DNA of 64,000 nucleotides from Chiua virens (Eukaryota; Basidiomycota; Agaricomycetes; Boletales; Boletaceae), in assembly GCA_019787685.1 (NCBI GenBank), contig JAHNUO010000005.1, positions 1,984,001 through 2,048,000 of the forward strand, written 5' to 3'. The notes under the pieces are model-generated. The model searched no databases and was not told the DNA's origin. It saw only the letters and a program-made list of their open reading frames with translations. Positions 1-9,042 of this stretch are shown here, in pieces (the stretch's first letter is position 1; every line of letters starts with the position of its first letter). The position numbers were made by a program, and so were the translations under genes.

Positions 1-1522
1 ACCGTAGTCAGAGCTGATTGTCGAACGAATCTCTACGTAGTCTGTAGAGAACCTTGTGCGAGCGGGTGCGATTGATCAGGCAACCTGGCGGGCCCGGGAC
101 ACGGGTGTTGCCTAAAATGGTAAGTATTCAAATGCCCTTCTCACCCGACGATGTGACGACGGCCTACACCTCTCTCCTACGTCTCACCCACCCTCTCCAC
201 CTGACTCTCAGTGCCACCTGGACATGACGATGACGTCACAATGTGCCGCGTTGCTGCACCATGCCCTCCCTGCCCTCCCCCTCCCTCCCTCACCTCACTC
301 CACGACGACGACGACGATGCCACGTTCGTACGGGCATCTTGCAAGCCCTAGCAGTGGGAGCCCCGGAATCCAACGGTATGATCTAGTAAGTGCTTTTGTC
401 ACTTTGGCCAGACTAACTCAAGTTGTAGGCCTCCATTTGAGTCAACCTCGACGACGCAGTGGGTTTTTACGGTGGATAGAACGTCTAGCATGGTTGGAAT
501 GTGGTGTGGGTGGCCTAGGTACGTCCATATTGGTCTGATCTTTATTCCATTCGGACTGACCTTCCTGCTCAGCCAGTAGTTGCGTTTTGACTCGTATCGG
601 GTCCCCATCTTCTCACTCTTGCCCTCACCTCGCCTTGCCCTCGCCTTTGCCCTTATCTTGCACGGTCGCCCCTTGCCTCGGCCTCGGCCTCGTCCTTACC
701 CCACCCTGACCTGCCCCGCCCTTGCCTCATCTCTCCCCTTAGCTCGCCTGACGAAGACAACAACAACAATGCGAGAACCATGTCATCATGATTCTGGCGT
801 TGCTGTTGTCACATTCATCACCTTCGCCTCGTCCTTCCCTTCCTTCACCTCAGCTGACGACGATACTAGCAGCGACGCGAATACCATGCGACGCCGGCAA
901 CAACGCAATAGCCGCGCTCTTCTCGTCGCCCTCCCTCGACCCACTTTCCACCTTGCCTGATGACGACAGCGACGACGCAAAAACCATGTGAAGACCACAC
1001 AACTGCGACCACAACATAAGAACCGCGCGCTACCGCGGTTCTCGTGTTGTTTTCATTGCTCTCATCGCCTTCGCCTTGGATCGTCCTTCCTTCCCTTCAC
1101 CCCGCATGGCAATGACAGCAACAACAACGCGAAGACCACGATCTAGCGTGGCTTTCGTATTGTTCTTGTCGCCCCCGCCTCTCCCTTCACTTTGCCTGAC
1201 GACAGCGACAACGACTCAGACACGGGAACCGCGATAGCACGGTTCTCGTGTAGCGCAGGTATTGGTATGAGTAAGTATCAGGACACCCGCGGCTTTACCT
1301 CAGGCTGGCATGCGCACACTGGCAAAGTCTTGCGAAACAGACGAGAGGGTGGAGCTCGTCTCAGGAGCCACCTCCGAGTCGTCCTCTCCTTTTGTGCTAG
1401 CCCATGACTGGTTTGCGATGGCAATGCGACACAACTTCGCGACACGATATTGTCCACGCGTTGCACTTGTCTCATACATGTCTGCACACTGCCACCCTGG
1501 GGTGTGCCTGTGCGGTTACCTA
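1..1522. other. Non-coding 5' region, degenerate repeats
   Basis: No convincing gene. The open frames here are low-complexity and unlike known proteins. The stretch 600-730 is C/T-rich with runs of CTCGCC and CCTCGG. From about 740 to 1260 loosely repeated blocks combine GAC/AAC-rich segments with a CGCGGTTCTCGTG-type segment. It ends at a tandem repeat next to a truncated retrotransposon. Confidence 0.6.
740..1260. repeat. Degenerate GAC/AAC-rich repeat blocks with short palindromes
   Basis: Several imperfect copies of a block of roughly 110-180 bp occur. Each has a GACGACGACAGCGAC-like or AACAACAACG-like part, then a GAACCGCG...CGCGGTTCTCGTG-like part, then a C/T-rich tail containing TCGCCTTCGCC or similar. 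Two blocks contain self-complementary arms, at 1019-1043 and 1227-1250. Unit borders are blurred, so copy number is only approximate. Confidence 0.5.
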
Positions 1523-1683
1523 GAGCCTATATAGTGATCGAGTGTAGATATAATATACATGAGAGCTATGTAGTGATTGAGTGTGAATAGAATGGATATA
1601 CGAGAACTATGTAGTGATTGTGTGAATAGAATGGATATGCAAGAACTATGTAGTAATCAAGTGTGAATGCAATGACTATGCAG
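1523..1683. repeat. Tandem repeat, ~41-bp unit, about four copies
   Basis: The motif GAACTATGTAGTGATTGAG followed by TGTGAATAGAATGGATAT recurs with small changes, starting near 1525, 1562, 1605 and 1642, with a partial fifth copy at 1674-1683. The last copy runs directly into the truncated retrotransposon reading frame. Confidence 0.75.
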
Positions 1684-4600
1684 TGCTATATAGGCTACAG
1701 TCACTACCAAAAATGGTTGCTTACTACAGCACAAAAACAGGGTTTCCTGATGTTGGTGGAGTACTCCAACGTGTAAAGTTCCACATTATCCACTGTGGTT
1801 CTGAGAACGTCATCCTAGGTCTCCCTTGGCTTAAGGCGACCAACCCTACCATCGACTGGGTCGCCAAAACCATCTCCATTACTGCTCCAGAACCCGACTT
1901 CCCTCCTATCACCAACAACGAACCTTGCCACTCCGCCAAGCTTGCTCACCCACCGCCGGTCATCCCGACCCGCCACATCGATGTCGACCCCATCTGGGAC
2001 GGCAAAATCTTCGACTACCTCGGCACTGAAACTGGGCATCGTTTTACTACCCAATCCGTGCTACACTCTGTGAACCGCGTCATGCGCGCGGGTCAACGCT
2101 TCGTTCGGACCACCCTACCGGAGAAGCTCACCAACGCTACCGCCCTGGCGGCTGCGGCTACCAAAGCCAAGGTCACTCTCCCTCCGGAATACTCGGAATT
2201 CGAATCCGTATTCGCGAAGGAACCCTCTACGCAGATGCCCCCATCTCGGTCCTGTGATCACGAGATCCACCTAAAGGACACCTTCCAACCCAAGGTCGGG
2301 AAGGTCTACCCCTTGTCTCCCAACGAGCGCAAGGCCACCGACAACTTTATCGACGAACACCTTGCATCCGGCAAGATCCGCCCTTCAAACTCCCCTCAGG
2401 CATCCCCCTTCTTCTTCGTCAAGAAAAAGGATGGCAAACTCCGCCCCTGCCAAGATTACCGCTACATTAACGAACATACCGTTTGCGACGCCTATCCCCT
2501 TCCCCTCATCTCCGACCTCGTCGATAAGCTGAAGGACACTAAACTGTTTACTAAGTTTGACGTCCGATGGGGCTACAACAACATCCGTATCAAAGACGGA
2601 CATCAATGGAAAGCCGCGTTTATCACCCACCGCGGCCTCTTCGAACCCACGGTCATGTTCTTCGGACTGACGAACTCCCCCGCTACGTTCCAACGCTTTA
2701 TGAATGAGTCCTTCCGTGACATGATCGCCGAAGGGTGGCTCGTCATCTACATGGACGATCTCCTCATCTTCTCGGAAGATGACGCTACGCATACGGAGCG
2801 CACCAAACGCGTTCTCGCCCGCATGAAGGAACTCGACCTTCACCTCAAACTCGAGAAATGCCACTTCGCCACTACGGAAGTGGAATACCTCGGCATGATC
2901 GCACGCCCTGGCGAACTCGCCATGGACCCCGTCAAGGTTGCTGGCATTGCCGACTGGCCTACTCCCACCAAGCTCAAGGACGTCCGATCGTTCATGGGCT
3001 TCGCCAACTTCTACCGCCGGTTTATTCCGGACTACTCCACCATCGCTCGCCCCCTCGTCGATCTCACCAAGAAAGATGCACCTTGGATCTGGGATTCCCC
3101 TCAGATCACCGCCTTCGAACGACTAAAGAAGGCATTCACCTCTGATCCGGTCCTTCATTTCCCGGATACTTCTCGACCCTTTGCTATCGCCACCGATGCT
3201 TCAAAATTCGCATCGGGAGGTGTCCTCCTCCAGACCGACTCAAATGGCGACTGGAAACCTTGCTCCTACCTTTCGCAGTCCTTCAACGCTGCGGAAAGGA
3301 ACTATGACATCTATGACCGTGAACTACTCGCCGTCATTAGATCCCTCAAAGCCTGGCGCCACTACCTCCACGGTAGCGCCACTCCGGTGACCGTCTTTTC
3401 GGATCACAAAAACCTCACCTACTTCCGCCAACCCCAAAACCTCAACCGTCGCCAAGCCCGCTGGCTTCTCGACCTTGCCGACTTTGACCTCACCTTCTCC
3501 CACATACCAGGAAAACTCCTCGACGGGCCAGACGCACTCTCCTGCCGCCCTGACCACATCACCTCGGACTCGGATAACGAAGATGTCACACTCCTCCCAG
3601 ACAACGCCTTCGTCAACCTTGTCACCACTGATCTCCAGGACCTGATCTCCCGCTCCTCAGCCGCGGATCCACTAGTCCTGGATACCCTCAACGCCATGGA
3701 TGGCGGCCTCCCTCCGTCATTCCGCTCCCGCCTCTCCGACTGGCGCTACGACGCCGGGGTCTTGACTTACCAAGGCCGCATCTATGTTCCTCCCAACCGC
3801 GAACTCCGACAACAAATCGTCGCTCGCCACCACGACTCTCTTACCGCCGGTCACCCCGGCTTCTTGAAAACCCGCCAACTAGTGGCCGCCGAATTCTGGT
3901 GGCCCGGCCTTGCCTCCTTCGTCCGCTCCTACGTCTCCGGTTGCGCCTCGTGTCAACAGCACAAGGTCAACACCCATCCTACCACACCTCCGCTATCCCC
4001 AATCCCCTCCGTGTGTACCCGCCCCTTCCAGAATGTCTCCGTCAATCTCATCACGGATCTCCCCACCTCCGCGGAAGGTTACGACGCTCTCATGGTCGTG
4101 GTAGACCATGGCCTCACGAAGGGGGTAATTCTTTGCCCCACAGTGAAAACCGCCGACTCCGCAGGTATTGCCTGCCTCTTTTTTCACAAAGTCTACACAC
4201 GATTCGGCCTCTATGACAAGATCATCTCCGACCGTGGTCCGCAGTTTGCTTCTGCATTTGCAAAAGAACTCTCCCGACTCATCGGATACCGCCTTTCCCT
4301 CTCCACCGCCTACCATCCCCAATCTGATGGTGAGACGGAACGCGTCAACCAAGAAGTCGAGACATACCTCCGCATGTATTGCCAAAACAACCCGGAGAAA
4401 TGGGCCGACTTACTCCCTATGGCCGAATTCGCACACAACCACCGCCCCCACTCCGTCACTGGAAAATCACCCTTCTTCCTCATGATGGGCTATGAACCCC
4501 GTCCCTTACCCGCTATCATTGCGGAAACCAAACTCCCCGCTGTAGAGGAACGCCTCAAAACCCTCTCCACTGCTCGCGACGAAGCCCTCGCTGCCCACGA

Positions 4601-5345
4601 ACTCGCCCGGCAAGCCATGAAAGCTCGCTCTTTTAGGAAGTTTAAACCCTTCTCCAAAGGCGATCAGGTTTGGCTGGAAGCCCGCAATCTTAAACGGGAA
4701 CTCATCTCTCCGAAACTCGCATCGCGCCGCGAAGGACCCTTTACCATCACGGAGGTCCTCTCCCTGCTTACCTATCGCCTCCGCCTTCCTAAGACCTGGA
4801 AAATCCACCCGGTCTTCCACGCCTCGCTCCTCTCCCCATACCAGGAAACGGAAACCTACGGACCCAACTTCCCAAAACCACCGCCGGACCTAATAGCTGG
4901 CGAGGAAGAATACGAAATCGAACGGATTCTTCGTCACACCCGGAACCCGCGTAACCGCAAGTTCCTGATCCGCTGGAAGGGCTACTCCGCCTCCGATGAT
5001 TCCTGGGAGCCTGAGACCAACCTAGGAAATGCCAAGGAAACCGTCGACACTTATAAGCGTCTCCACCCCAAGGATTTCCCCTCAGTCTCCCACCTCTCGA
5101 ACCTTCCACCACCTCGACCGCCGCGCTCCCCACTCCGACCTCCGCCAGTCCGCATCAGAACTGTTATGGCCTACCGCTCCTGCTCTACCCCTGACTTCGA
5201 ATCCGACACTACCCCGGTACCAGTCTTCACCCCCACCGTCGACATTCCCCACATCGCCTTGCCGCTTCCTGTTCCCCCACCGTCGTGCCCCTCCTCGGAT
5301 GCTCCCTCCCTCTCCTCCGAATCCTCCCTCACGGAGTCCACCTGA
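1683..5345 (+). CDS. pol: Ty3/gypsy Pol polyprotein fragment (protease end, RT, RNase H, integrase, chromodomain)
   Basis: A 1220-codon open frame. It begins with the last part of a retropepsin-like domain (ILGLPWLKATNPTIDW near residue 45), then reverse transcriptase with the YMDDLLIF active-site motif near residue 357, RNase H beginning around IATDASKFASGG near 502, the integrase HHCC zinc finger (HHDSLTAGHPG ... CASCQQHK, about 716-761), the integrase core with the DDE-type acids (VVVDHG near 806, SDRGPQFAS near 848, YHPQSDGETERVNQ near 883) and a C-terminal chromodomain (about 1075-1125, IRWKGYSASDDSWEP). The first codon given is GTG; the first ATG in frame is at 1713. A true start is not expected because the 5' half of the element is missing. 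The chromodomain places it among chromoviruses, whose integrase is thought to be guided to modified histones. Confidence 0.93.
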   Translation: MLYRLQSLPKMVAYYSTKTGFPDVGGVLQRVKFHIIHCGSENVILGLPWLKATNPTIDWVAKTISITAPEPDFPPITNNEPCHSAKLAHPPPVIPTRHIDVDPIWDGKIFDYLGTETGHRFTTQSVLHSVNRVMRAGQRFVRTTLPEKLTNATALAAAATKAKVTLPPEYSEFESVFAKEPSTQMPPSRSCDHEIHLKDTFQPKVGKVYPLSPNERKATDNFIDEHLASGKIRPSNSPQASPFFFVKKKDGKLRPCQDYRYINEHTVCDAYPLPLISDLVDKLKDTKLFTKFDVRWGYNNIRIKDGHQWKAAFITHRGLFEPTVMFFGLTNSPATFQRFMNESFRDMIAEGWLVIYMDDLLIFSEDDATHTERTKRVLARMKELDLHLKLEKCHFATTEVEYLGMIARPGELAMDPVKVAGIADWPTPTKLKDVRSFMGFANFYRRFIPDYSTIARPLVDLTKKDAPWIWDSPQITAFERLKKAFTSDPVLHFPDTSRPFAIATDASKFASGGVLLQTDSNGDWKPCSYLSQSFNAAERNYDIYDRELLAVIRSLKAWRHYLHGSATPVTVFSDHKNLTYFRQPQNLNRRQARWLLDLADFDLTFSHIPGKLLDGPDALSCRPDHITSDSDNEDVTLLPDNAFVNLVTTDLQDLISRSSAADPLVLDTLNAMDGGLPPSFRSRLSDWRYDAGVLTYQGRIYVPPNRELRQQIVARHHDSLTAGHPGFLKTRQLVAAEFWWPGLASFVRSYVSGCASCQQHKVNTHPTTPPLSPIPSVCTRPFQNVSVNLITDLPTSAEGYDALMVVVDHGLTKGVILCPTVKTADSAGIACLFFHKVYTRFGLYDKIISDRGPQFASAFAKELSRLIGYRLSLSTAYHPQSDGETERVNQEVETYLRMYCQNNPEKWADLLPMAEFAHNHRPHSVTGKSPFFLMMGYEPRPLPAIIAETKLPAVEERLKTLSTARDEALAAHELARQAMKARSFRKFKPFSKGDQVWLEARNLKRELISPKLASRREGPFTITEVLSLLTYRLRLPKTWKIHPVFHASLLSPYQETETYGPNFPKPPPDLIAGEEEYEIERILRHTRNPRNRKFLIRWKGYSASDDSWEPETNLGNAKETVDTYKRLHPKDFPSVSHLSNLPPPRPPRSPLRPPPVRIRTVMAYRSCSTPDFESDTTPVPVFTPTVDIPHIALPLPVPPPSCPSSDAPSLSSESSLTEST

Positions 5346-6395
5346 CCCGTTTCTCCAGCTGATTCTACGGACACTTCCGCAGGATGGGGAGCAGCAAGCG
5401 TACGCCCTCGCCCTTCTCATTCTATTCACCGTGTTCGTCCTCCTCTCGTCTCGGTAGACCTGCCATTTCATTCGCATACTATCCGGGCCTCTACGCCCAC
5501 CCCCGACTACTTCACCCGCATGCGCAACCTCATCCTCGACCCAAGCATGGTGTTCCCCATCGAGCACCATCTCGACCTCGACTCCCCCCTTCACGCCCTC
5601 TATTCGGCGTACTTGCAGAACGAACGACTCGCCCTTGTCCGCGCCGACCTCTATGGACCCATGGCCAACACCCACCTCCTATCGGCCATTACCGGCCAGA
5701 TCCACGACAAAATCCGCGCGTTCCTCGAACACACCCTATTCCAAATGCAGATGGGTGAATTCCTCTCCGACCTCCACCGCTACCAGGCGGAACTCTCCCT
5801 CCATCTCGACCAACCACCCGCTCCCTCCGCTCCTTCGCCATCTACCCCCTCCGCCTCCTCTCTTCCCTTCTCTCCAGAAGAGATCGATGCCTGCAACCGA
5901 GCCAAAGCGGAACACATGTTCCAAACCGGTCAGGTCGACCTCCCTGAGGACCACCCTCGCTACCACGAGGCCTGTTACGAGTGCCACAAGCTTGGGCACA
6001 TCCGCGTTGAATGTCGGGACTACCAATGTCCCATCTGTCTTACCTGGTCCCCTGGACATATCCAGTCCCGTTGCCCCAGACGACCCCCTCGCGTCCGCGC
6101 TAGGATTCCCCTGGCCAACCGACTTACCCCGGTGGCAACCGGACCCACCTGGAACCGTCGTTCTCCACGCCCCATCATCCCCTCGAACTCTTCGTCGTCC
6201 AATGGTTCATCCTCCTCCTCCACCCGTCACCGCAACCGCCGCCCTATTCCCCAGAGCCCCCCGCTCCGCCGTCCCTCCGGACGTTCCTCAGCCTCCCCGG
6301 CCCGCCGCTCTGCGTCGCCGTGCGACGACCCCATTGACGCCGAAGGTTACGCCAACATTACGGGCAGCCCTGTTAGGGATTCATTCGATTTCTGA
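5346..6395 (+). CDS. Zinc-knuckle ORF downstream of Pol, element 1
   Basis: The frame is the same as Pol and stays open from directly after the Pol TGA (5343-5345) to the stop at 6393-6395; the first ATG is at 5520. The 291-residue part from that ATG has an alpha-helical-looking N-terminal half, a CX2CX4HX4C knuckle (CYECHKLGHIRVEC, about residues 152-165), a second CX2CX6HX4C knuckle (CPICLTWSPGHIQSRC) and a Ser/Arg/Pro-rich tail. Such knuckles normally sit in Gag and bind RNA. Here the ORF lies behind the chromodomain. It may be a C-terminal extension of Pol split by one nonsense codon, or a separate protein. I do not recognise the N-terminal half. Confidence 0.75.
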   Translation, partial: PVSPADSTDTSAGWGAASVRPRPSHSIHRVRPPLVSVDLPFHSHTIRASTPTPDYFTRMRNLILDPSMVFPIEHHLDLDSPLHALYSAYLQNERLALVRADLYGPMANTHLLSAITGQIHDKIRAFLEHTLFQMQMGEFLSDLHRYQAELSLHLDQPPAPSAPSPSTPSASSLPFSPEEIDACNRAKAEHMFQTGQVDLPEDHPRYHEACYECHKLGHIRVECRDYQCPICLTWSPGHIQSRCPRRPPRVRARIPLANRLTPVATGPTWNRRSPRPIIPSNSSSSNGSSSSSTRHRNRRPIPQSPPLRRPSGRSSASPARRSASPCDDPIDAEGYANITGSPVRDSFDF

Positions 6396-6424
6396 AGATG
6401 ATCTTCGCATGGTGCTTTGATCTT

Positions 6425-6437
6425 AGCCGGGGGGTAA
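6425..6437 (+). other. Polypurine tract of element 1
   Basis: The run AGCCGGGGGGTAA lies directly before the first base of the LTR (TGTTACGA at 6438). A G-rich tract at this place is the usual plus-strand primer of Ty3/gypsy elements. Confidence 0.7.
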
Positions 6438-7196
6438 TGTTACGATTCATCTTTTCCTTCACTTTTCTTGCTACTTTCTCTACACTCGATACTACAGGTA
6501 TCTCCTACGATTCAATCCGCAAGGCTTACCCTTGCCCCGGATTACTCAGCAAGGGCTTAACCCTTTGCCCCGCCTTTTCTCTCTTCTTATCCAGATACTC
6601 CGATCACGCACTCCGGCTCAACCCGGGGATCCGTCGTCGCTTCCGTCCTTCTACTTCTTGATCCGGTACGGATCACTTTCATTTCCGCTGTCACTTGGAC
6701 AGCTTCCGTATTTACCATTCCCTTCTCTCGTCGATCCGGTGCTTCCGCCCCGCACGACTCCTTTGGTCCTTAGTCTGTTCCGCTCTTCCTGACCACCCCT
6801 TTTGACTGCTGGTCCGTGCACCAATCTCGTAGTATAAATACTGCACAGTGATACTCCTGTACCTTAGTCTTGATCTACGCAATCTAAGCTAGTATCACTG
6901 CTCCTCTTCGGACCCCCTCAAGGTCATCCCTCGTCGCTGCGACCAACGTCCAGCATCTCGATCCACCCCGATCACAAGGGGCAGTCTTGGTCCTTCGGGT
7001 ATAGATTCCCAACAGGACGCTCTTAGGCAACGTCCTAAGTTCTAACTCGTCTCACTGGTAGCAATACGCTGACCAGCACTCCTCCTCGAACTCTACAGCG
7101 CGCCACGTATCAAGTGGTGGTTGTTTGAGTTATCGCAGCCGCTTGGTACTTGCGCTTTTGCGTCTACGCTAGGCCCTACCTGGGACTACCATAACA
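6438..7196 (+). repeat. 3' LTR of element 1
   Basis: It starts TGTTACGATTC right after the polypurine tract and ends CCATAACA, so the ends form the short inverted repeat TGTTA/TAACA. Length is 759 bp. It holds a TATA-like AGTATAAATA at 6831-6840 with about 360 bp of LTR after it. The DUF6533 gene copy A resumes homology with its paralog only some 25 bp beyond the LTR end, so the 3' border is supported independently. The LTR of element 2 begins with the same TGTTACGAT. Confidence 0.8.
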
Positions 7197-7252
7197 ATAG
7201 TTGCTTGCTATTGCGTTTTTCACTATCTCCTGATCCACACCTATTCAAGATC

Positions 7253-9042
7253 ATGTCTTCTCCTCTGCAGTCAGCCTTGATCTTCCTGCAGTCAAACAAC
7301 TATGTATCTCGTATGCTCCTCTACTGGTACACTTTGGAGATCGGTCTCACATTCTTTTCAGTCACAATGCTCACTGCTGTTGTATATGATTACGGTAAGC
7401 TGTCGGTTCTGTTTCAATGAGGAAAAAAGTCGAAACTTATGTACCGTCAGTACTAGTCCTTCCAAAAGAGGTGCAGTTTCCATACTTTCTGCCATTTTTT
7501 GAATGGGTCTCCTGATCAATGGTGAAGGTAAGGTACATCTGGGTTAGTGTATACTGCTCACAGAGTCAACATGTCTTTGACGAGACTACAGAGGAAACAA
7601 TGGAGTTTGGTGTCGATGCTGTTCATTCTCGTGCGTACCAAAAATCCTACTGGCTCCATGGCATGTACTCTAGCATCCTTCGAAGGTTCGTTATTGCGGC
7701 CTGTTGAGTTTAGCGTGAGCCTATCTCTGCTGCAATGTATGTACTACTAGATACTTACCTGAAGTATTCGTCAGGTGCAATGCCCTCAGTATGCTTCACT
7801 CACAAAATATAAACTTGATCCAACTTTGACCACATTGTAAGCTGGCACCACATTTGTACCTGGTCCTGAAGAAGTATGCTACATCAGACACTTATGAATA
7901 TGCTGACACTGATTACTTATGTACCCAGATGTGCGTATTCGGCCTTGATTTCAAGTACTTGTGTTTATTGTCACTGGCAACTGACATCTTCAAACTTCAC
8001 AGTTGTGAGTGTGCAATCAACCTCCCCCCTCCATTTCATTCACAATTCTCCAAGGTAAGATGGTGTATATTACCTGGATATGGTCGCATCTCCTTTTTCT
8101 TGGCGCAGCTGATTGTGAGTAGCTATGCAACTCAGATTAGAAAATAAACACTAAAATAGGGATTACAGTCATAATGATCCTGCGTGTTTGGGCAATGTAC
8201 AATCAATCAAAGCTAATCTTTGGTATACTTCTTGTCCCGTTTTTCATTGAGGTCGCCTCCCTTACAGTATGTAATTTCTGGATTAGCATTTCGAAGGATT
8301 TCTCGTGTATGTATACCAGATAACATTCATTGAGTGTTCGCCACACTAACCAATGGTCAGGGGGTATCGGCCAAATACTGGAATATTCATATTGCACAGA
8401 TGGGGCAGCAGTGCCATTTACAGAGACTGTCTCATTTCAAATGGTTTACTCTACACAGATTCTCTTCAGCGCAATGTTGTGCATGCTTGCAACCATCCAG
8501 TTTGTGAGGCAGTCGCTTCAAATGTACCGTGTAACAAGGAAATGGCAACTCAACCGATACATCAATATACTCGTCAAGCAAGGCGTTGTCTACTTCCTTG
8601 CGTATGTTTCTGTCCTCATTCCCTTTATTTCGACACCGAGAAATGCATTACTTAAACATGGATTCTTCATCACAGCATTCTCCTGCTGAACGTCATCTCC
8701 TTGTCGTACTTCTGGGGACCGATTCCATCCAATGGGCCATCTTTGTTATTGACGTTTGTGGAGTACGTGCCCGCGTTCACTCTCACCCCTCGATTCATCA
8801 TCAGCATACGGGAAATGCACGACCATGACGTTCAAGGCAGACGTGGGAGTGGGATCGACTCTGGGTTTGGCTTATCGATGCCATCCGACCGGGGGGCTGC
8901 CAGATCACGGATCGTATTCGCAAGTCACGATGAAAACGAGGCGGCGGAAAACACAGAGGCGGCGGAAAACATTGAGACAGATATTCGGGATGAGAAAGCG
9001 GAAAGCATTCGGATGGTACCAAGGGATGCCGAGTCGGGTTGA
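7253..9042 (+). CDS. DUF6533-domain multi-pass membrane protein, copy A
   Basis: Start ATG at 7253 (MSSPLQSAL), stop TGA at 9040-9042. The first exons can be read by comparison with the other copies: 7253-7310, 7362-7394, 7451-7470, 7528-7542, 7592-7630 and 7686-7714. Together they give the DUF6533 signature YDYVLVLPKEVRYIW, then a QWSLVSMLFIL segment and a VRYCGLLSLA segment. Further exons between about 7780 and 8990 give hydrophobic segments (MILRVWAMYNQS, then MLATIQFVRQSLQMYR, then LLLNVISLSYFWG). The tail has the family block TPRFIISIREMHDHDVQGR, a DSGFGLS motif and an acidic end. The family is common and expanded in agaricomycetes; its function is not established, and a receptor-like role is only a guess from the membrane segments. 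Its upstream region is replaced by the LTR of element 1. Confidence 0.8.

Larger units (their letters stand above)
1684..7196 (+). mobile_element. 5'-truncated Ty3/gypsy LTR retrotransposon (chromovirus), element 1
   Basis: The element keeps the end of the protease, reverse transcriptase, RNase H, integrase and chromodomain, a downstream zinc-knuckle ORF, a purine-rich tract (6425-6437) and one 3' LTR (6438-7196). There is no 5' LTR, no gag upstream and no start of the protease. The left edge falls inside or right after a tandem repeat at about 1683, so the element is cut at the 5' side. The right edge is the LTR end TAACA at 7192-7196, only 56 bp before the ATG of the next gene. The long Pol frame is unbroken over 3.6 kb, suggesting fairly recent insertion followed by truncation. 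Target duplication cannot be tested because the left end is missing. Confidence 0.9.

Noticed and set aside
224..998. Overlapping open frames in the 5' region
   Set aside because: Low-complexity products, no family resemblance, no consistent splicing; the DNA is repetitive.
2385..2864. 159-codon minus-strand frame inside Pol
   Set aside because: It is a shadow of the intact Pol reading frame; GC-rich codon use leaves long antisense frames.
5340..5350. Programmed readthrough of the Pol TGA
   Set aside because: The context TGA CCC does not match the known leaky TGA CTA type; a mutation or separate ORF is as likely. Kept only as an open question.
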